NCBI GenBank assembly: GCA_016200045.1
Contig: JACQFN010000008.1
Location: forward strand, 62,001 to 126,000
Direction of reading: 5' to 3'
Length of the DNA: 64,000 nt
Source: Nitrososphaerota archaeon
GTDB taxonomy: Archaea; Thermoproteota; Nitrososphaeria; Nitrososphaerales; Gagatemarchaeaceae
The stretch's first letter is position 1. Each line of letters opens with the position of its first letter. The notes beneath the pieces are model-generated. The model was not told the origin of the DNA, made no database searches, and worked only from the letters and a program-made list of their open reading frames with translations. Below are positions 44,961 through 53,490 of the stretch, piece after piece. The position numbers and the translations under genes were made by a program.

Positions 44961-45035
44961 TGCCCCGGGCGAGATTTGAACTCGCGTCGCTACCTCGAGA
45001 GGGTAACATGCTTGACCGGGCTACACCACCGGGGC
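44961..45035 (-). tRNA. tRNA-Glu (CTC)
   Basis: This is a complete cloverleaf on the minus strand: acceptor GCCCCGG/CCGGGGC with discriminator A, D arm GTGTAGCCCGGTCAAGC, anticodon loop CTCTCGA giving CTC, T arm with loop TTCAAAT. No intron, no encoded CCA. It stands intact between the tRNA fragment and the membrane protein gene. Confidence 0.92.
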
Positions 45036-45058
45036 GCGAGTGGCCGCCCTTTTCCGCG

Positions 45059-46171
45059 TCAAAATAAGCTTTGGCGGGTGAGGGCTTGAGAGGAAGTTAA
45101 GATGCGCAAGAAGACCGCGATCATTCTGGACAGCAAGATCGCAGTGACCGAAAGAATAATCGCAGCGAACCGACCGAACACGACGGTGTCGAAGGGCCAC
45201 GTCGGCGTCTTCGAAAGCCTCTCCCGCCGTATCTGCAGCAACTGGACGTCCCTCATGCTCCTGAGGAGGTCGATCTCCCTTTCAGCGCCGTGGTCCAGGG
45301 CAGACAGCCTGGCGAACTCTGCATAGAGCTCCCCCTCTTTCCGTCTCTTCGTGTCGAGCATCCTCCTGTGGATGCTGTTCAGGGGAAGGACGAACATCAC
45401 CCCGCTTAGAACGGCCAACACGACAAGGGCCGCAAGAGATGTGGGGTCCGGTGTGGGGGTGAGCATTATCCCCGAAGAGCTGAGGCCGATCACGCTCATG
45501 TACGCGAGGAAGAGCGAAAAAGAAGTCGAACCGATTGGCCTCAGACCCAGCATGAGGTCGGATTCGTCTGAGGTCAGGACGAGCGGTTCCTTCCCAAGCT
45601 TGTAAAGACCCCATAGCGCCCGGAAGTAGACCCAGATGAACTCGGAGAATATGACGCTCACGATCAGGTTGCTGTAGATCTGATAGACGACAGAGAAAGG
45701 GCCCTGGACGAGCCCGGCCTGCAGTAGAAGGTAAGGAATCGAGATCAGGGTGATGATGGCCGTGAGTATCAGGACTGGGCGGATGCTGTATATGCCCGAG
45801 AAGTACTTCGACATTCCTTCGCTTCCTTCGGGCGAAAGCTTGACGAGACCCGACTCGTAGCCCAGAATCCTTCTCTTAATGAACCTTGGCAGGAAGAACA
45901 CCACGAAGAGGGTAAGGAGCCAGGCAGACTGAGTTAGCACGCCCAGGAAGGTCGAGATGGTGTAACCCGTACCGAATGCGGCTATGTTGAATGTCAAGGC
46001 GAAGGCTCTGTCAACGTTCCCGGTGTCGGCGAGGAAGGAGAAAAATTGCAGAGGCGGGCCGATCAGCACCGCGAGGACCAAGCAAGCAGCCCAGTATGGG
46101 AGTGGTATCAGGCCGGCCAGGCGTTCGACAAGGGTAAGCTTGCCAGGGGTAGGGACCGTCGGCGAAACCAA
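45059..46171 (-). CDS. Large polytopic membrane protein, unknown
   Basis: About 370 residues with seven or eight membrane helices, a short cytoplasmic loop after helix 3 (PRFIKRRILGYESGLVKLSP) and a charged coiled-coil-like segment (residues 265-325) before the last helices. Family not recognised. The frame is open to GTG 46192, but the TATA box GTTTATATT at about 46197-46206 on the minus strand would start transcription near 46173, so the TTG at 46171 is the better start. Confidence 0.65.
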   Translation of the reverse strand: MVSPTVPTPGKLTLVERLAGLIPLPYWAACLVLAVLIGPPLQFFSFLADTGNVDRAFALTFNIAAFGTGYTISTFLGVLTQSAWLLTLFVVFFLPRFIKRRILGYESGLVKLSPEGSEGMSKYFSGIYSIRPVLILTAIITLISIPYLLLQAGLVQGPFSVVYQIYSNLIVSVIFSEFIWVYFRALWGLYKLGKEPLVLTSDESDLMLGLRPIGSTSFSLFLAYMSVIGLSSSGIMLTPTPDPTSLAALVVLAVLSGVMFVLPLNSIHRRMLDTKRRKEGELYAEFARLSALDHGAEREIDLLRSMRDVQLLQIRRERLSKTPTWPFDTVVFGRFAAIILSVTAILLSRMIAVFLRILTSSQALTRQSLF

Positions 46172-46230
46172 GGATGGCGCGGCCTGCGGCACATCAAATA
46201 TAAACGGCGACTCAGCCGACTGGGTCCAAG

Positions 46231-46458
46231 CTACGCGTTCTGCTTCAGCACGGACTTCGCGGCCAGCTTGATGTCCGAGGGCTTGACCGTCTTTCTTCCG
46301 GCGTGTGCCGCGAGCTCCACCGCCGCTTTCGAAATCTGAAGGCCGAGGGACTCCAGCTCCGTCCTGAGTTCCATGGCGGCGTCGTCCCCGACCCTCTCGG
46401 CACCGGCCTTCTTGATTACCCTGTAGACAGCCGCTAGGCCGAACTCCGAACTGGACAT
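46231..46458 (-). CDS. Archaeal histone
   Basis: Seventy-five residues forming one histone fold: helix 1 ([18 protein letters not shown]), long helix 2 ([20 protein letters not shown]), loop with [12 protein letters not shown] and helix 3. The R-x-TVKxxDIxLA signature places the DNA-binding loop. The frame extends upstream to 46551, but the TATA-like TTTTTTAATAC at 46482-46492 on the minus strand marks a leaderless start at ATG 46458. No N- or C-terminal tail. Confidence 0.93.
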   Translation of the reverse strand: MSSSEFGLAAVYRVIKKAGAERVGDDAAMELRTELESLGLQISKAAVELAAHAGRKTVKPSDIKLAAKSVLKQNA

Positions 46459-46659
46459 CGGTTCAAACGTAGGACGGGGCGTATTAAAAAACCTTTGGCA
46501 GGAATTACCACTACAACGGCTCCTTTTCGGTCTCTCTGAGCGTTCATTCACCCCTATTCTCGAAATAAGAAGAAAAATCGAAGTAAGAGGCCCCTGCGTC
46601 GCACTTTGGGACTTCCGTAGGACGTGTGGGCTGAAATATCGCTGAAGGGAGGCTCAGCC

Positions 46660-47397
46660 GTGCGTTTCGTCGATTCGCATGTTCACCTGAGCCACTACGA
46701 CGGTCCGGAGTCGGTGGCCGGGTTCGCCCGACTGACGGACACGTTGCTGTCGGCCGTCAGCATCGACAGGAACACTTCGATCGAGACACTCTCGATGGTC
46801 AAGCGGTGGCCGCATGAGGTCCTGGGGTTCGTCGGGGTGCACCCTTCGGAAGCAGGAAGGTCACCTGGCCTGGAGTGGCTCCCTGCCGCTCTGGAGGAGT
46901 CTCACGGGCTTGGCGAGGTCGGGCTCGACCCAGGATATGGGCCTGGGTCCCCTGTTGCTACGCAGGACGTCGTGTTCCAACGCCAGTTGGCCCTGGTCGA
47001 AGGCTCAGGGAAGCCAATCCAGGTCCACTCGCGGGGAGCGGTACGGAGGTCCCTCGATGCCGTCGAGTCTTTCACTCTTGGCCCCGTCCTCTTCCACTGG
47101 TTTGAGGGGGAAGAGCTCCTTTCCGAGGTGATGGACAGGGGGATCTTCGTGTCCTTGGGCCCCGCGCTGCTCCGCTCCAGGAAGCTTGAACGGATCGCCA
47201 GGGCATGCGACCGCGGCCTGCTGCTGACCGAGACTGACGGGCCCGTCACCTACAGGCAACTGGGAGGAGCGCAGGGCCCCTGCCTCGTCCCATCCGTTGT
47301 GTTCAGGCTCGCCGAGGTTCTGGGGGAGGGGTTCGAGGAAACGAGGCAGATGGTCGCAGAAAATGCGGCGAGATACCTCGGTCCCAAGAAAGGTTAA
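46660..47397 (+). CDS. TatD-family metal-dependent hydrolase
   Basis: A 245-residue TIM-barrel hydrolase of the TatD/DNase family. Metal ligands: DSHVHL (HxH), Glu in GLGEVGLD, His in IQVHSRG, His in LFHWFEG and Asp in LLTETDGP. Family members act as 3'-5' exonucleases or in tRNA/RNA or D-amino acid quality control. The GTG at 46660 directly precedes the motif and has a GGGAGG ribosome site seven bases upstream, unlike the leaderless genes around it; the GTG at 46624 is less likely. Confidence 0.88.
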   Translation: MRFVDSHVHLSHYDGPESVAGFARLTDTLLSAVSIDRNTSIETLSMVKRWPHEVLGFVGVHPSEAGRSPGLEWLPAALEESHGLGEVGLDPGYGPGSPVATQDVVFQRQLALVEGSGKPIQVHSRGAVRRSLDAVESFTLGPVLFHWFEGEELLSEVMDRGIFVSLGPALLRSRKLERIARACDRGLLLTETDGPVTYRQLGGAQGPCLVPSVVFRLAEVLGEGFEETRQMVAENAARYLGPKKG

Positions 47398-47425
47398 ACG
47401 CGAGTCAACTCGGGGCTTTTCCCAA

Positions 47426-47638
47426 TTGGACAGGACAAGAAGGCTCGCAGAAATCTTGCTGGAACGACACCCAGAGTCGTTCGGCCCAGACTATGCGAAG
47501 AACAAGGTCGCCTTGCGAGACCTAGCGCTCATTCCGTCCAAACAACTGAGGAACCACATCGCCGGATACCTGGCCAATGCTCTGAAGGAAGACACCGAAG
47601 AGACCGAAACAACCCAAACAGAAGAGCAGGCCGAGTAA
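47426..47638 (+). CDS. rps17e: Ribosomal protein eS17
   Basis: A 70-residue small-subunit protein. The sequence RRLAEILLERHPESFGPDYA and NKVALRDLALIPSKQLRNHI fits the eS17 family, with the IAGY motif following. The TTG at 47426 gives the normal length; the acidic, glutamine-rich C-terminal extension (KEDTEETETTQTEEQAE) is unusual. It ends 4 bases before the next gene. Confidence 0.9.
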   Translation: MDRTRRLAEILLERHPESFGPDYAKNKVALRDLALIPSKQLRNHIAGYLANALKEDTEETETTQTEEQAE

Positions 47639-47642
47639 CTCC

Positions 47643-48455
47643 ATGTCCCACGAGGGAGAGGTGAAGGTGACCGTCAGACAAGTCTCGTCGCTCCTCCCGC
47701 ACGAAGAGACGATCGGCGAGCAAGTCGATCAGGTGGCCCTCGACATCGAGCGCTCGGGGGTGCAGAGGGACCCGGTCATAGTCGATTCGGACAGGGGGGT
47801 GGTCCTTGACGGGATGCACAGGATCGCCGCGTTCAGGAAGCTCGGGTTTCAGGAGGTCGTCTGCAGCCCTGTCGACTACTCCTCGTCTTCCATAGGACTC
47901 CATCGTTGGGCAAGGGCGTACGCGGGAGAGGCTGCAAAGTTCATCGAGGTCGCAAGAAGCGCAGGATTCTGGTCATCCAAGAGCGTCACGAAGGCCCTGT
48001 CGTCTCTTGATCGAAGAGAGCATCCTGCGCTCGTGATGACAGGGGGGGAATGCCTCGTCCCCAGAGAAGGCGCGACCCTCGCAGAAGGCCTGTCGATGGT
48101 AAGAAGGTTGGACGAGGCGTCGTCGACGTCGGGATGGAGAAGGTCCTTTGTCCCCGAGGACGAAATCGACGCCCCGCTCAATGACGGCGCCATGGTGCTC
48201 TTGTTACAAAGACTTGGGAAACAGGACGTCGTCAGGGCCGCAGTCTCTGGCCAGCTTTTCCCGTGCAAGACTTCTCTCCACACGATCGAACGGAGGCCCG
48301 TCGGGGTCAACTTCCCGGTGGCCGAGCTCGGGGGTGGTGCCGAGTCGGCCCTGAGGGCCCGCCTCAGCAAGGCCAGACGAAGGCTGCTTCCGGCGAACTC
48401 GGTCTACGAAGGAAGAAGGTATAAGGAAAGCCTGATGGTCCTCGACTTCAGATGA
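47643..48455 (+). CDS. ParB/SerK-like protein
   Basis: A 270-residue protein with an N-terminal ParB/sulfiredoxin-like domain: SSLLPHEETIGEQVDQVALD, PVIVDSDRGVVLDGMHRIAA and FRKLGF. The DGMHR motif is the phosphate-binding turn. Archaeal proteins of this type include the ADP-dependent free serine kinase SerK. The C-terminal half has no clear helix-turn-helix, which speaks against a partition ParB. It overlaps the SAMP-like gene by 4 bases. Serine kinase is a suggestion; a regulatory role is the alternative. Confidence 0.7.
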   Translation: MSHEGEVKVTVRQVSSLLPHEETIGEQVDQVALDIERSGVQRDPVIVDSDRGVVLDGMHRIAAFRKLGFQEVVCSPVDYSSSSIGLHRWARAYAGEAAKFIEVARSAGFWSSKSVTKALSSLDRREHPALVMTGGECLVPREGATLAEGLSMVRRLDEASSTSGWRRSFVPEDEIDAPLNDGAMVLLLQRLGKQDVVRAAVSGQLFPCKTSLHTIERRPVGVNFPVAELGGGAESALRARLSKARRRLLPANSVYEGRRYKESLMVLDFR

Positions 48456-48709
48456 TTACCATCCGCCTGGTCGGACACATCAGGACGAGCGTCGGGAGGA
48501 GCGTCGTCGAGCTTGACGAGGCGTCAGTCGGTGCCGCCGAGCTAGTCAGGAGGGTCGGGGCCATGTCTAGCCTGGCGGACCCGGGGTTCACAGTCTTCAA
48601 TACTCTCGTCATGGTTGAGGACGGGGAGGCCTTTGTCCCGACGTCCGACAAGAAGGCGATTGTGTCGGGTCAGAGCGTCGTCTTGATCCCGTTTTCCCAT
48701 GGCGGCTGA
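48452..48709 (+). CDS. Ubiquitin-like SAMP/MoaD-type protein
   Basis: An 85-residue beta-grasp protein ending in the diglycine SHGG that is activated by E1-like enzymes in MoaD, ThiS, Urm1 and archaeal SAMPs. It could serve as sulfur carrier for tRNA thiolation or molybdopterin, or be attached to proteins. Its start overlaps the previous stop, and its end overlaps the Cgi121 gene by 11 bases, so it is in one operon with tRNA-modification genes; that makes a Urm1-like role in tRNA thiolation attractive. Confidence 0.85.
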   Translation: MITIRLVGHIRTSVGRSVVELDEASVGAAELVRRVGAMSSLADPGFTVFNTLVMVEDGEAFVPTSDKKAIVSGQSVVLIPFSHGG

Positions 48710-49145
48710 CATGCGTTTCCAAGTGCGATGCTTCGAAGTGATGTCCCGGGGGGACCCGGCGGAGCTCAGGGAAACGAGAGGGTCGGGTGGGCGGGTCCTG
48801 GTTCAGACGGTGAAGGCAGACGCCGGTCGGAATGAGTTCTTTTTCGAAATGCTGGCCGCGCAGACATTTGCGGCGATGGAGTCTGGACGGCTACTCGCGC
48901 GAAAGCCGGAGGTCGACCTCTTGCTTCGTATCGCTGGGACCAATCAGATCACCGAGGCGGTGGAGCGGGTGGGGGCCAAGCGCGGCGAACGATACATTGC
49001 GGTATTCGCAGGTCCTCGAGCCGGGATTGGGATGTTCGCGCGGGCCTTGGGGAGCGCAGGCAGAAGGCTGTCGAGGAACCCCCTGAACGCCGAGGAGCTC
49101 GACCGGATCGAGCGAGCTGCCCTCCTTAACCTTTCGAAGTACTAG
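48699..49145 (+). CDS. cgi121: KEOPS complex subunit Cgi121
   Basis: A 148-residue protein with the family core NEFFFEMLAAQTFAAMESGR, LLARKPEVDLLLRIAGTNQI and AVERVGAK. Cgi121 binds tRNA and helps the KEOPS complex make t6A at position 37. Here it lies three genes from Sua5, the enzyme for the preceding step, and next to Tan1. A start at ATG 48711 is also possible. Confidence 0.9.
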   Translation: MAADMRFQVRCFEVMSRGDPAELRETRGSGGRVLVQTVKADAGRNEFFFEMLAAQTFAAMESGRLLARKPEVDLLLRIAGTNQITEAVERVGAKRGERYIAVFAGPRAGIGMFARALGSAGRRLSRNPLNAEELDRIERAALLNLSKY

Positions 49146-49654
49146 ACCGCTCTCTTCAGTTTCGGGACGCTGAGGATGTCACGGGGAGCTAGGACTGATA
49201 TCCCTGTGTACTCGCCGAAAATCTGCAGGAGGATTATCTTGTCCGGTGAATCGAGGCTGACCTTCCTGTCGACGACGTCGGCGATCGCGTCGATGAGTTC
49301 CTTGTCGCTGTAGGGGGAGTCTCGCGCTTCGATGGTGATCCGGAAGGTCTCGGTGGACGAAATTGACGGAGCGAGGTCTTTGACCGCCTTGGAGATCTGG
49401 TCTAACTTGGTATCGACCACTCCGTCTACGGGAATCACGCGCATGATGAACCGGACCTTAAAGGGCTCGGCCCTGATGAAGTCAGAAAGGAAAGCAACTA
49501 GCGCCTTCGGGTTCTCGGCCTCCACCTCCAGGATGCCGTCGTACGCTGACCTTTCCACAGAGAACTTTCTGACCCCCGAAAGCAGGGCAATCTCCTTGAA
49601 CTCTGCGGATGCTCGTGCCTCTAGCCCTTTTGCAGAGGTCACAACCAGGTTCAC
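49142..49654 (-). CDS. THUMP-domain protein, Tan1-like
   Basis: A 170-residue THUMP-domain protein (LEARASAEFKEIALLSGVRK, ETFRITIEARDSPYSDKELI, LLQIFGEYTGISVL). Tan1 homologues aid acetylation of cytidine 12 in tRNA-Ser and -Leu by presenting tRNA to the acetyltransferase. There is no catalytic domain, as expected. Its end overlaps the convergent Cgi121 gene by 4 bases, and Sua5 lies 4 bases upstream. Confidence 0.88.
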   Translation of the reverse strand: MNLVVTSAKGLEARASAEFKEIALLSGVRKFSVERSAYDGILEVEAENPKALVAFLSDFIRAEPFKVRFIMRVIPVDGVVDTKLDQISKAVKDLAPSISSTETFRITIEARDSPYSDKELIDAIADVVDRKVSLDSPDKIILLQIFGEYTGISVLAPRDILSVPKLKRAV

Positions 49655-49658
49655 TTTC

Positions 49659-50264
49659 TCAGTCCTTCACCCCGACCTTCCCCCGCCTTAAAACGATGAT
49701 TTTCTCACCGACGACCTTGACGACGGTCGAGGGGGGGCCGTCGAGCCTTCCCCCGTCGAGTATCAGGTCCACCAAGTCTCCCATCCTTCGGAGGGCGGAG
49801 AGGGCGGTCCTGCAGGGAGGTTCTCCGGAGACGTTGGCACTTGTCCCGGTGAGCAGGCCTCCGCAGCTCCTTATCAGCGCTCGGCACATCCTTGAATCTG
49901 GGACCCTGACCCCGACGCTTTCCGTGCCCTGGTGGATTCCCTCCGCCAGTTCAGCCTTCATCGGTGCGACGATCGTTAGGGGGCCGGGCCAGTGTCGGTG
50001 TGCGAGCAGGCGTGCGGTCTTGCCAAGCGTGACCAGGGCCTCTGCCGAATCGAAGCCGTCGCACAGAACGGGAATAGGGCTTCCCCCGCTTCTTCTCTTT
50101 GCCGACAGGAGCCTCTCCGTGGCCCGGCCGTCTCGCGGGTCGCAGCCAAGTCCATAGAGCGTGTCCGTCGGAAAGACGATCAACCCGCCATGCTTCACGA
50201 TCCTCGAGGCAATCGTGATGCCTCGATCGTCGAATTTCATCACCTTGGTACCCAACGCTTTCAC
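49659..50264 (-). CDS. sua5: Threonylcarbamoyl-AMP synthase (Sua5/YrdC)
   Basis: A 201-residue YrdC-domain enzyme that makes threonylcarbamoyl-AMP from threonine, bicarbonate and ATP for t6A. Motifs seen: GGLIVFPTDTLYGLGCDPRD, SAKRRSGGSPIPVL, HWPGPLTIV, GVRVPD and LLTGTSANVSGEP. The C-terminal Sua5 domain is absent, so it is the short YrdC form. GTG start lies about 20-25 bases from the TATA box CTATTAAAG at 50282-50290, suggesting a leaderless message. Confidence 0.93.
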   Translation of the reverse strand: MKALGTKVMKFDDRGITIASRIVKHGGLIVFPTDTLYGLGCDPRDGRATERLLSAKRRSGGSPIPVLCDGFDSAEALVTLGKTARLLAHRHWPGPLTIVAPMKAELAEGIHQGTESVGVRVPDSRMCRALIRSCGGLLTGTSANVSGEPPCRTALSALRRMGDLVDLILDGGRLDGPPSTVVKVVGEKIIVLRRGKVGVKD

Positions 50265-50280
50265 TTCGCTTCACCGAGAG

Positions 50281-50296
50281 CTTTAATAGGATAATT
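50281..50296. promoter_or_regulatory. Divergent AT-rich promoter between Sua5 and acidic peptide
   Basis: CTTTAATAGGATAATT contains a TATA box on each strand. It lies 17-26 bases before the Sua5 GTG on the minus strand and about 22-37 bases before the ATG at 50318 on the plus strand. Confidence 0.5.
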
Positions 50297-50317
50297 GGAA
50301 TCGCGCTGCCCGTTCAA

Positions 50318-50410
50318 ATGTCTGAAGAGGACCAAGAACTCGACGAGGACTTGGACGAAGACTTGGACGAAGACGGTTGGGAAGAGGACTCGGACGAGGA
50401 CGGGTTCTAG
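50318..50410 (+). CDS. Highly acidic 30-residue peptide
   Basis: It encodes MSEEDQELDEDLDEDLDEDG then WEEDSDEDGF: 20 of 30 residues are Asp or Glu, with a repeated LDED unit, one Trp and a C-terminal Phe. An ATG at the expected distance from a TATA box and clean codons make it a likely real gene. Such acidic peptides can mimic nucleic acid or bind basic proteins; the histone gene is 3.9 kb away, but a link is speculation. Confidence 0.55.
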   Translation: MSEEDQELDEDLDEDLDEDGWEEDSDEDGF

Positions 50411-50479
50411 CCAACTTCTCCCCATTCAGAGCAAGAACTGCGACGACCCTTTTAGAGACCATCGGCCGCCCCGGTCGCG

Positions 50480-51154
50480 GTGGTGGGTCTGGGAGTTCTC
50501 ATCCTGAACCTGAAGAATTACGCAAAGGTGCTCGGTGACGGGGCAGTCGAGCTCGCCTTGGAGGCGGAGCGGGTCGCCGGACGGACCAAGGTCGAAATAA
50601 TCGTCGCACCTCCCACTCCCACGCTCGCCCTGGTCGCCTCATGCGTGAAGGTCCCGGTGTTCAGCCAGTCGGTCGGTCCTGCCTGGGGGGAAAAGTCGAC
50701 CGGAGCGGTCGTCCCTGAGGCGGTCAAGGCAGCGGGTGCGAGGGGGACCCTGATGAACCACAGCGAGGCGAGGATGACGGCAAGTGAGATCCGGAAGGCG
50801 ATCCCAGAGGTCCACCGGCTCGGGCTGAGGGTGTGCCTGTGCGCCGAGACCACTTCGGAAGTCACGAGGTTCGCTCGCCTCGGGGCAGAGTTCATCGCAA
50901 TAGAGCCTCCAGAGCTCATCGGGTCCGGGGTCCCGGTCTCGATGAACAGGCCCGAACTGGTGACGGGGGCCGTTTCTGCGGCTACTCGTGCCGGGTTCAG
51001 GGGCCGCATTCTATGCGGGGCGGGAATATTGTCGGGTAAGGATGTCAGGAGGGCGGTGGAGCTCGGGGCCGACGGGGTCCTTGTGTCCAGCAGCGTGGTG
51101 GGGGCCCGTGATTGGGGGGCGAAGATTCTGGAGCTCGCCGGTCCTCTGAAGTGA
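50480..51154 (+). CDS. tpiA: Triosephosphate isomerase (archaeal type)
   Basis: A 224-residue TIM of the short archaeal form. The active site is Asn10-Lys12 (NLKNY), His94 (LMNHSEAR) and Glu142 (AIEPPELIG); GAGILSG and GVLVSSSVV form the phosphate cradle. It interconverts dihydroxyacetone phosphate and glyceraldehyde 3-phosphate. FBPase and aldolase lie within 3 kb. The start GTG 50480 (or GTG 50483) is about 25 bases from a CTTTTAGAG box. Confidence 0.95.
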   Translation: MVGLGVLILNLKNYAKVLGDGAVELALEAERVAGRTKVEIIVAPPTPTLALVASCVKVPVFSQSVGPAWGEKSTGAVVPEAVKAAGARGTLMNHSEARMTASEIRKAIPEVHRLGLRVCLCAETTSEVTRFARLGAEFIAIEPPELIGSGVPVSMNRPELVTGAVSAATRAGFRGRILCGAGILSGKDVRRAVELGADGVLVSSSVVGARDWGAKILELAGPLK

Positions 51155-51198
51155 TTGAGTTCGTCAAGCGTATATAGGATACGAAAAGTGGCGAAGCA

Positions 51199-52479
51199 AT
51201 GAATCGGACAGCGGTGGCAAGACAGTCGAGCCAAGACAAACCCAACCCGTTTGACAGCGCTCTCGAGCAGCTGAGGATAGCAGCTGAGCATCTGAAGCTC
51301 GAAGACGGCATCCACCAGATACTGATGCACCCGAAAAGGGAGGTCACGGTCTCGCTCCCCGTTAGGCTGGATACGGGCGAGACGCACGTGTTCACCGGGT
51401 ACAGAGTGCAGTACAGCGACGCAAGGGGCCCGTCCAAAGGAGGAATAAGGTACCATCCGAACGTCAGCTTGGACGAGGTGAAAGCCCTCGCCGCCTGGAT
51501 GACTTGGAAGTGCAGCATAGCTGACATCCCGTTCGGGGGAGCGAAGGGGGGGGTCATCTGCAATCCAAAGAAGATGTCTCAGGGCGAGCTGGAAAGGATG
51601 ACCCGTAGGTACACCGCAGCGATCGCGGACTTCATCGGGCCGTACAGAGACATACCCGCACCCGACGTCTACACCAACGCGCAGGTCATGGCCTGGATAG
51701 TGGACACTTACAGCACCCTGAAGGGGTACATGGTCCCTGAGGTGGTCACAGGAAAGCCTGTCTCCCTGGGCGGGTCGCTCGGAAGGGACAAGGCGACCGG
51801 GAGGGGGGCGGCCTTCTGCACTGTCGAGGCAGCGAAGGTGAAGAAGTTGAGCCTGAAGAACGCGACCTACGCCGTCGAAGGGTTCGGGAACGCCGGGGCA
51901 AACTACGCCGAGATACTCCAGGGTTACGGGTCGAAGCTGATTGCGGCCAGCGATTCGAAGGGAGGGGTGACCAATAGGAACGGGATGGACGCCATGAAGC
52001 TGGTCGCCCACAAAGAGAGGACCGGGTCTGTTGTAGGGTTCCCTGGGTCCCAACCGGTAACGGACCGAGAGTTGCTGCAGCTGGACGTGGATATTCTGTG
52101 CCCGGCGGCCCTCGAAAATACAATCACGCCCGACATCGCGAAGGGGGTCAGGGCGAAGGTCATTACAGAGTGCGCCAACGGCCCTACCACTCCCGAGGCT
52201 GACAAGGTTATCGATTCCAACGGCGTGTTCCTCGTCCCTGACATCCTGGCGAACTCCGGAGGGGTCATCGTGTCATACCTGGAGTGGGTCCAGAATCTGG
52301 ACAGGGTGAGGTGGACCGAGGAAGAAGTCAATTCCAAGCTCGAGCACAAGATAAATGGAGCCTTCGCAGATGTTTACCAGACATCACAGAAGCACGGGAC
52401 GTCGATGAGGACGGCGGGCCTCATGGTGGGAGTAGGGAGGGTCGCGGACGCGATCAGGACCCTCGGAATTTTCCCTTAG
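51199..52479 (+). CDS. gdhA: Glutamate dehydrogenase
   Basis: A 426-residue GDH linking 2-oxoglutarate and ammonium to glutamate. The N-terminal domain shows SKGGIRYHP, WMTWKCSIADIPFGGAKGGV with the catalytic lysines, and DIPAPDVYTN; the Rossmann part shows EGFGNAGANYAEIL, where the residue after the last glycine does not clearly fix NAD or NADP. Length is typical of the hexameric archaeal enzymes. A TATATAGGATA box at 51170-51180 lies about 25 bases before the ATG. Confidence 0.96.
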   Translation: MNRTAVARQSSQDKPNPFDSALEQLRIAAEHLKLEDGIHQILMHPKREVTVSLPVRLDTGETHVFTGYRVQYSDARGPSKGGIRYHPNVSLDEVKALAAWMTWKCSIADIPFGGAKGGVICNPKKMSQGELERMTRRYTAAIADFIGPYRDIPAPDVYTNAQVMAWIVDTYSTLKGYMVPEVVTGKPVSLGGSLGRDKATGRGAAFCTVEAAKVKKLSLKNATYAVEGFGNAGANYAEILQGYGSKLIAASDSKGGVTNRNGMDAMKLVAHKERTGSVVGFPGSQPVTDRELLQLDVDILCPAALENTITPDIAKGVRAKVITECANGPTTPEADKVIDSNGVFLVPDILANSGGVIVSYLEWVQNLDRVRWTEEEVNSKLEHKINGAFADVYQTSQKHGTSMRTAGLMVGVGRVADAIRTLGIFP

Positions 52480-52485
52480 ACTCCG

Positions 52486-53382
52486 CTATCCGGTCCCAGA
52501 AAACACCGACTCCAGTTCCCTGACGAGGCCTGCGCTGCCTATGTAGACAGGGGAAGTCGCTGACAAGGAGTCGGGCTCGACGTCGAGTATGCTCCCCCCT
52601 CCGCTGGAAGCGTAACCTCCGGCCTGCTCGTTGATGAACGCCATCGGAGCCGTCTCGAAGAGGACCCTGAGCTTCCCTCGAGGCTTGACTGTCGTCTCCG
52701 GGTACGAGAATATTCCGCCCCGCGCGAGCACCTGGTTGTAGTCACCCACGAAGGTGCCGCAATAACGGATTCTCATCCCCCTCTCCTCAAGGGAGTCCAC
52801 GAATCGCCTGACGCGAGGGGTCCAGTCTTTCTTCGCGCCGCCCACTCCATAGACTTCCGGCTTCTCGGGGAGCTTCAGGTCGATCCCCGTGAGCTCGAAG
52901 CCAAGCGTTGGCCCATCCTTGACCGCCGCGAACCTGTGTACCCCCTTTCCGTATGTAAGAGTCAGTGTGATCATGTTGCCGTACGTCACGTACACCGCCC
53001 CGACCAGGCTCCTCCCGGAGCACGGAAGCGGCTTGTTGTAGAAGCCGAAGATGCTCCCCAGCGGGTTGTTCGTTTCTACGTTGGAGCTCCCATCCAGCGG
53101 GTCCATGGCGACGCCGATCTTCCCTTTTCCTTTCATCGCGTCGGACATTTCCTCGGACGCGACCTCCCCTGCAGCTCCGGTCGAAAGGATGGCTTCCGCA
53201 AACTCGTCGTTGGAGAACACGTCGATCGCCTTCTGAACCTCCCCCGATGGATTCACCGCCTCGAGGACCCCAGATTTCCTGGGAATGTTCTCCCAGACCG
53301 TCAGGCTGGCCGTGGCTATCGAGGACGTGAGCGCCGCGAGGTCTTCCGGGGCGTTGAGCCGAAGGAACTCATCCAGCTTCAT
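52486..53382 (-). CDS. fbp: Fructose-1,6-bisphosphatase, class I
   Basis: A 298-residue class I FBPase: Asp94-Pro-Leu-Asp97-Gly-Ser-Ser-Asn is the metal-binding signature, preceded by ASEEM and followed by GSIFGFYNK, GDYNQVLARGGIFSYP and a C-terminal acidic metal ligand (FETAPMAFINEQAGG). Most archaea use the class V bifunctional aldolase/phosphatase, so class I is less common and may have come from bacteria. The frame is open to 54195, but upstream sequence only shadows the aldolase gene; ATG 53382 gives the family length. Confidence 0.93.
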   Translation of the reverse strand: MKLDEFLRLNAPEDLAALTSSIATASLTVWENIPRKSGVLEAVNPSGEVQKAIDVFSNDEFAEAILSTGAAGEVASEEMSDAMKGKGKIGVAMDPLDGSSNVETNNPLGSIFGFYNKPLPCSGRSLVGAVYVTYGNMITLTLTYGKGVHRFAAVKDGPTLGFELTGIDLKLPEKPEVYGVGGAKKDWTPRVRRFVDSLEERGMRIRYCGTFVGDYNQVLARGGIFSYPETTVKPRGKLRVLFETAPMAFINEQAGGYASSGGGSILDVEPDSLSATSPVYIGSAGLVRELESVFSGTG

Positions 53383-53490
53383 GAAACGAGAGCCATTGTG
53401 GGGTGCGTCTTTTAGGCGTGATGGTGGTTCGATGGGAATCTGGCCCATTTCGCCAAATATCGTTAAATAACGTCGTAAGGGATTCGTCTC

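Noticed and set aside
46459-46551. N-terminal tail on the histone
   Set aside because: The extension includes the TATA box region and is basic only by chance; the fold starts right after ATG 46458.
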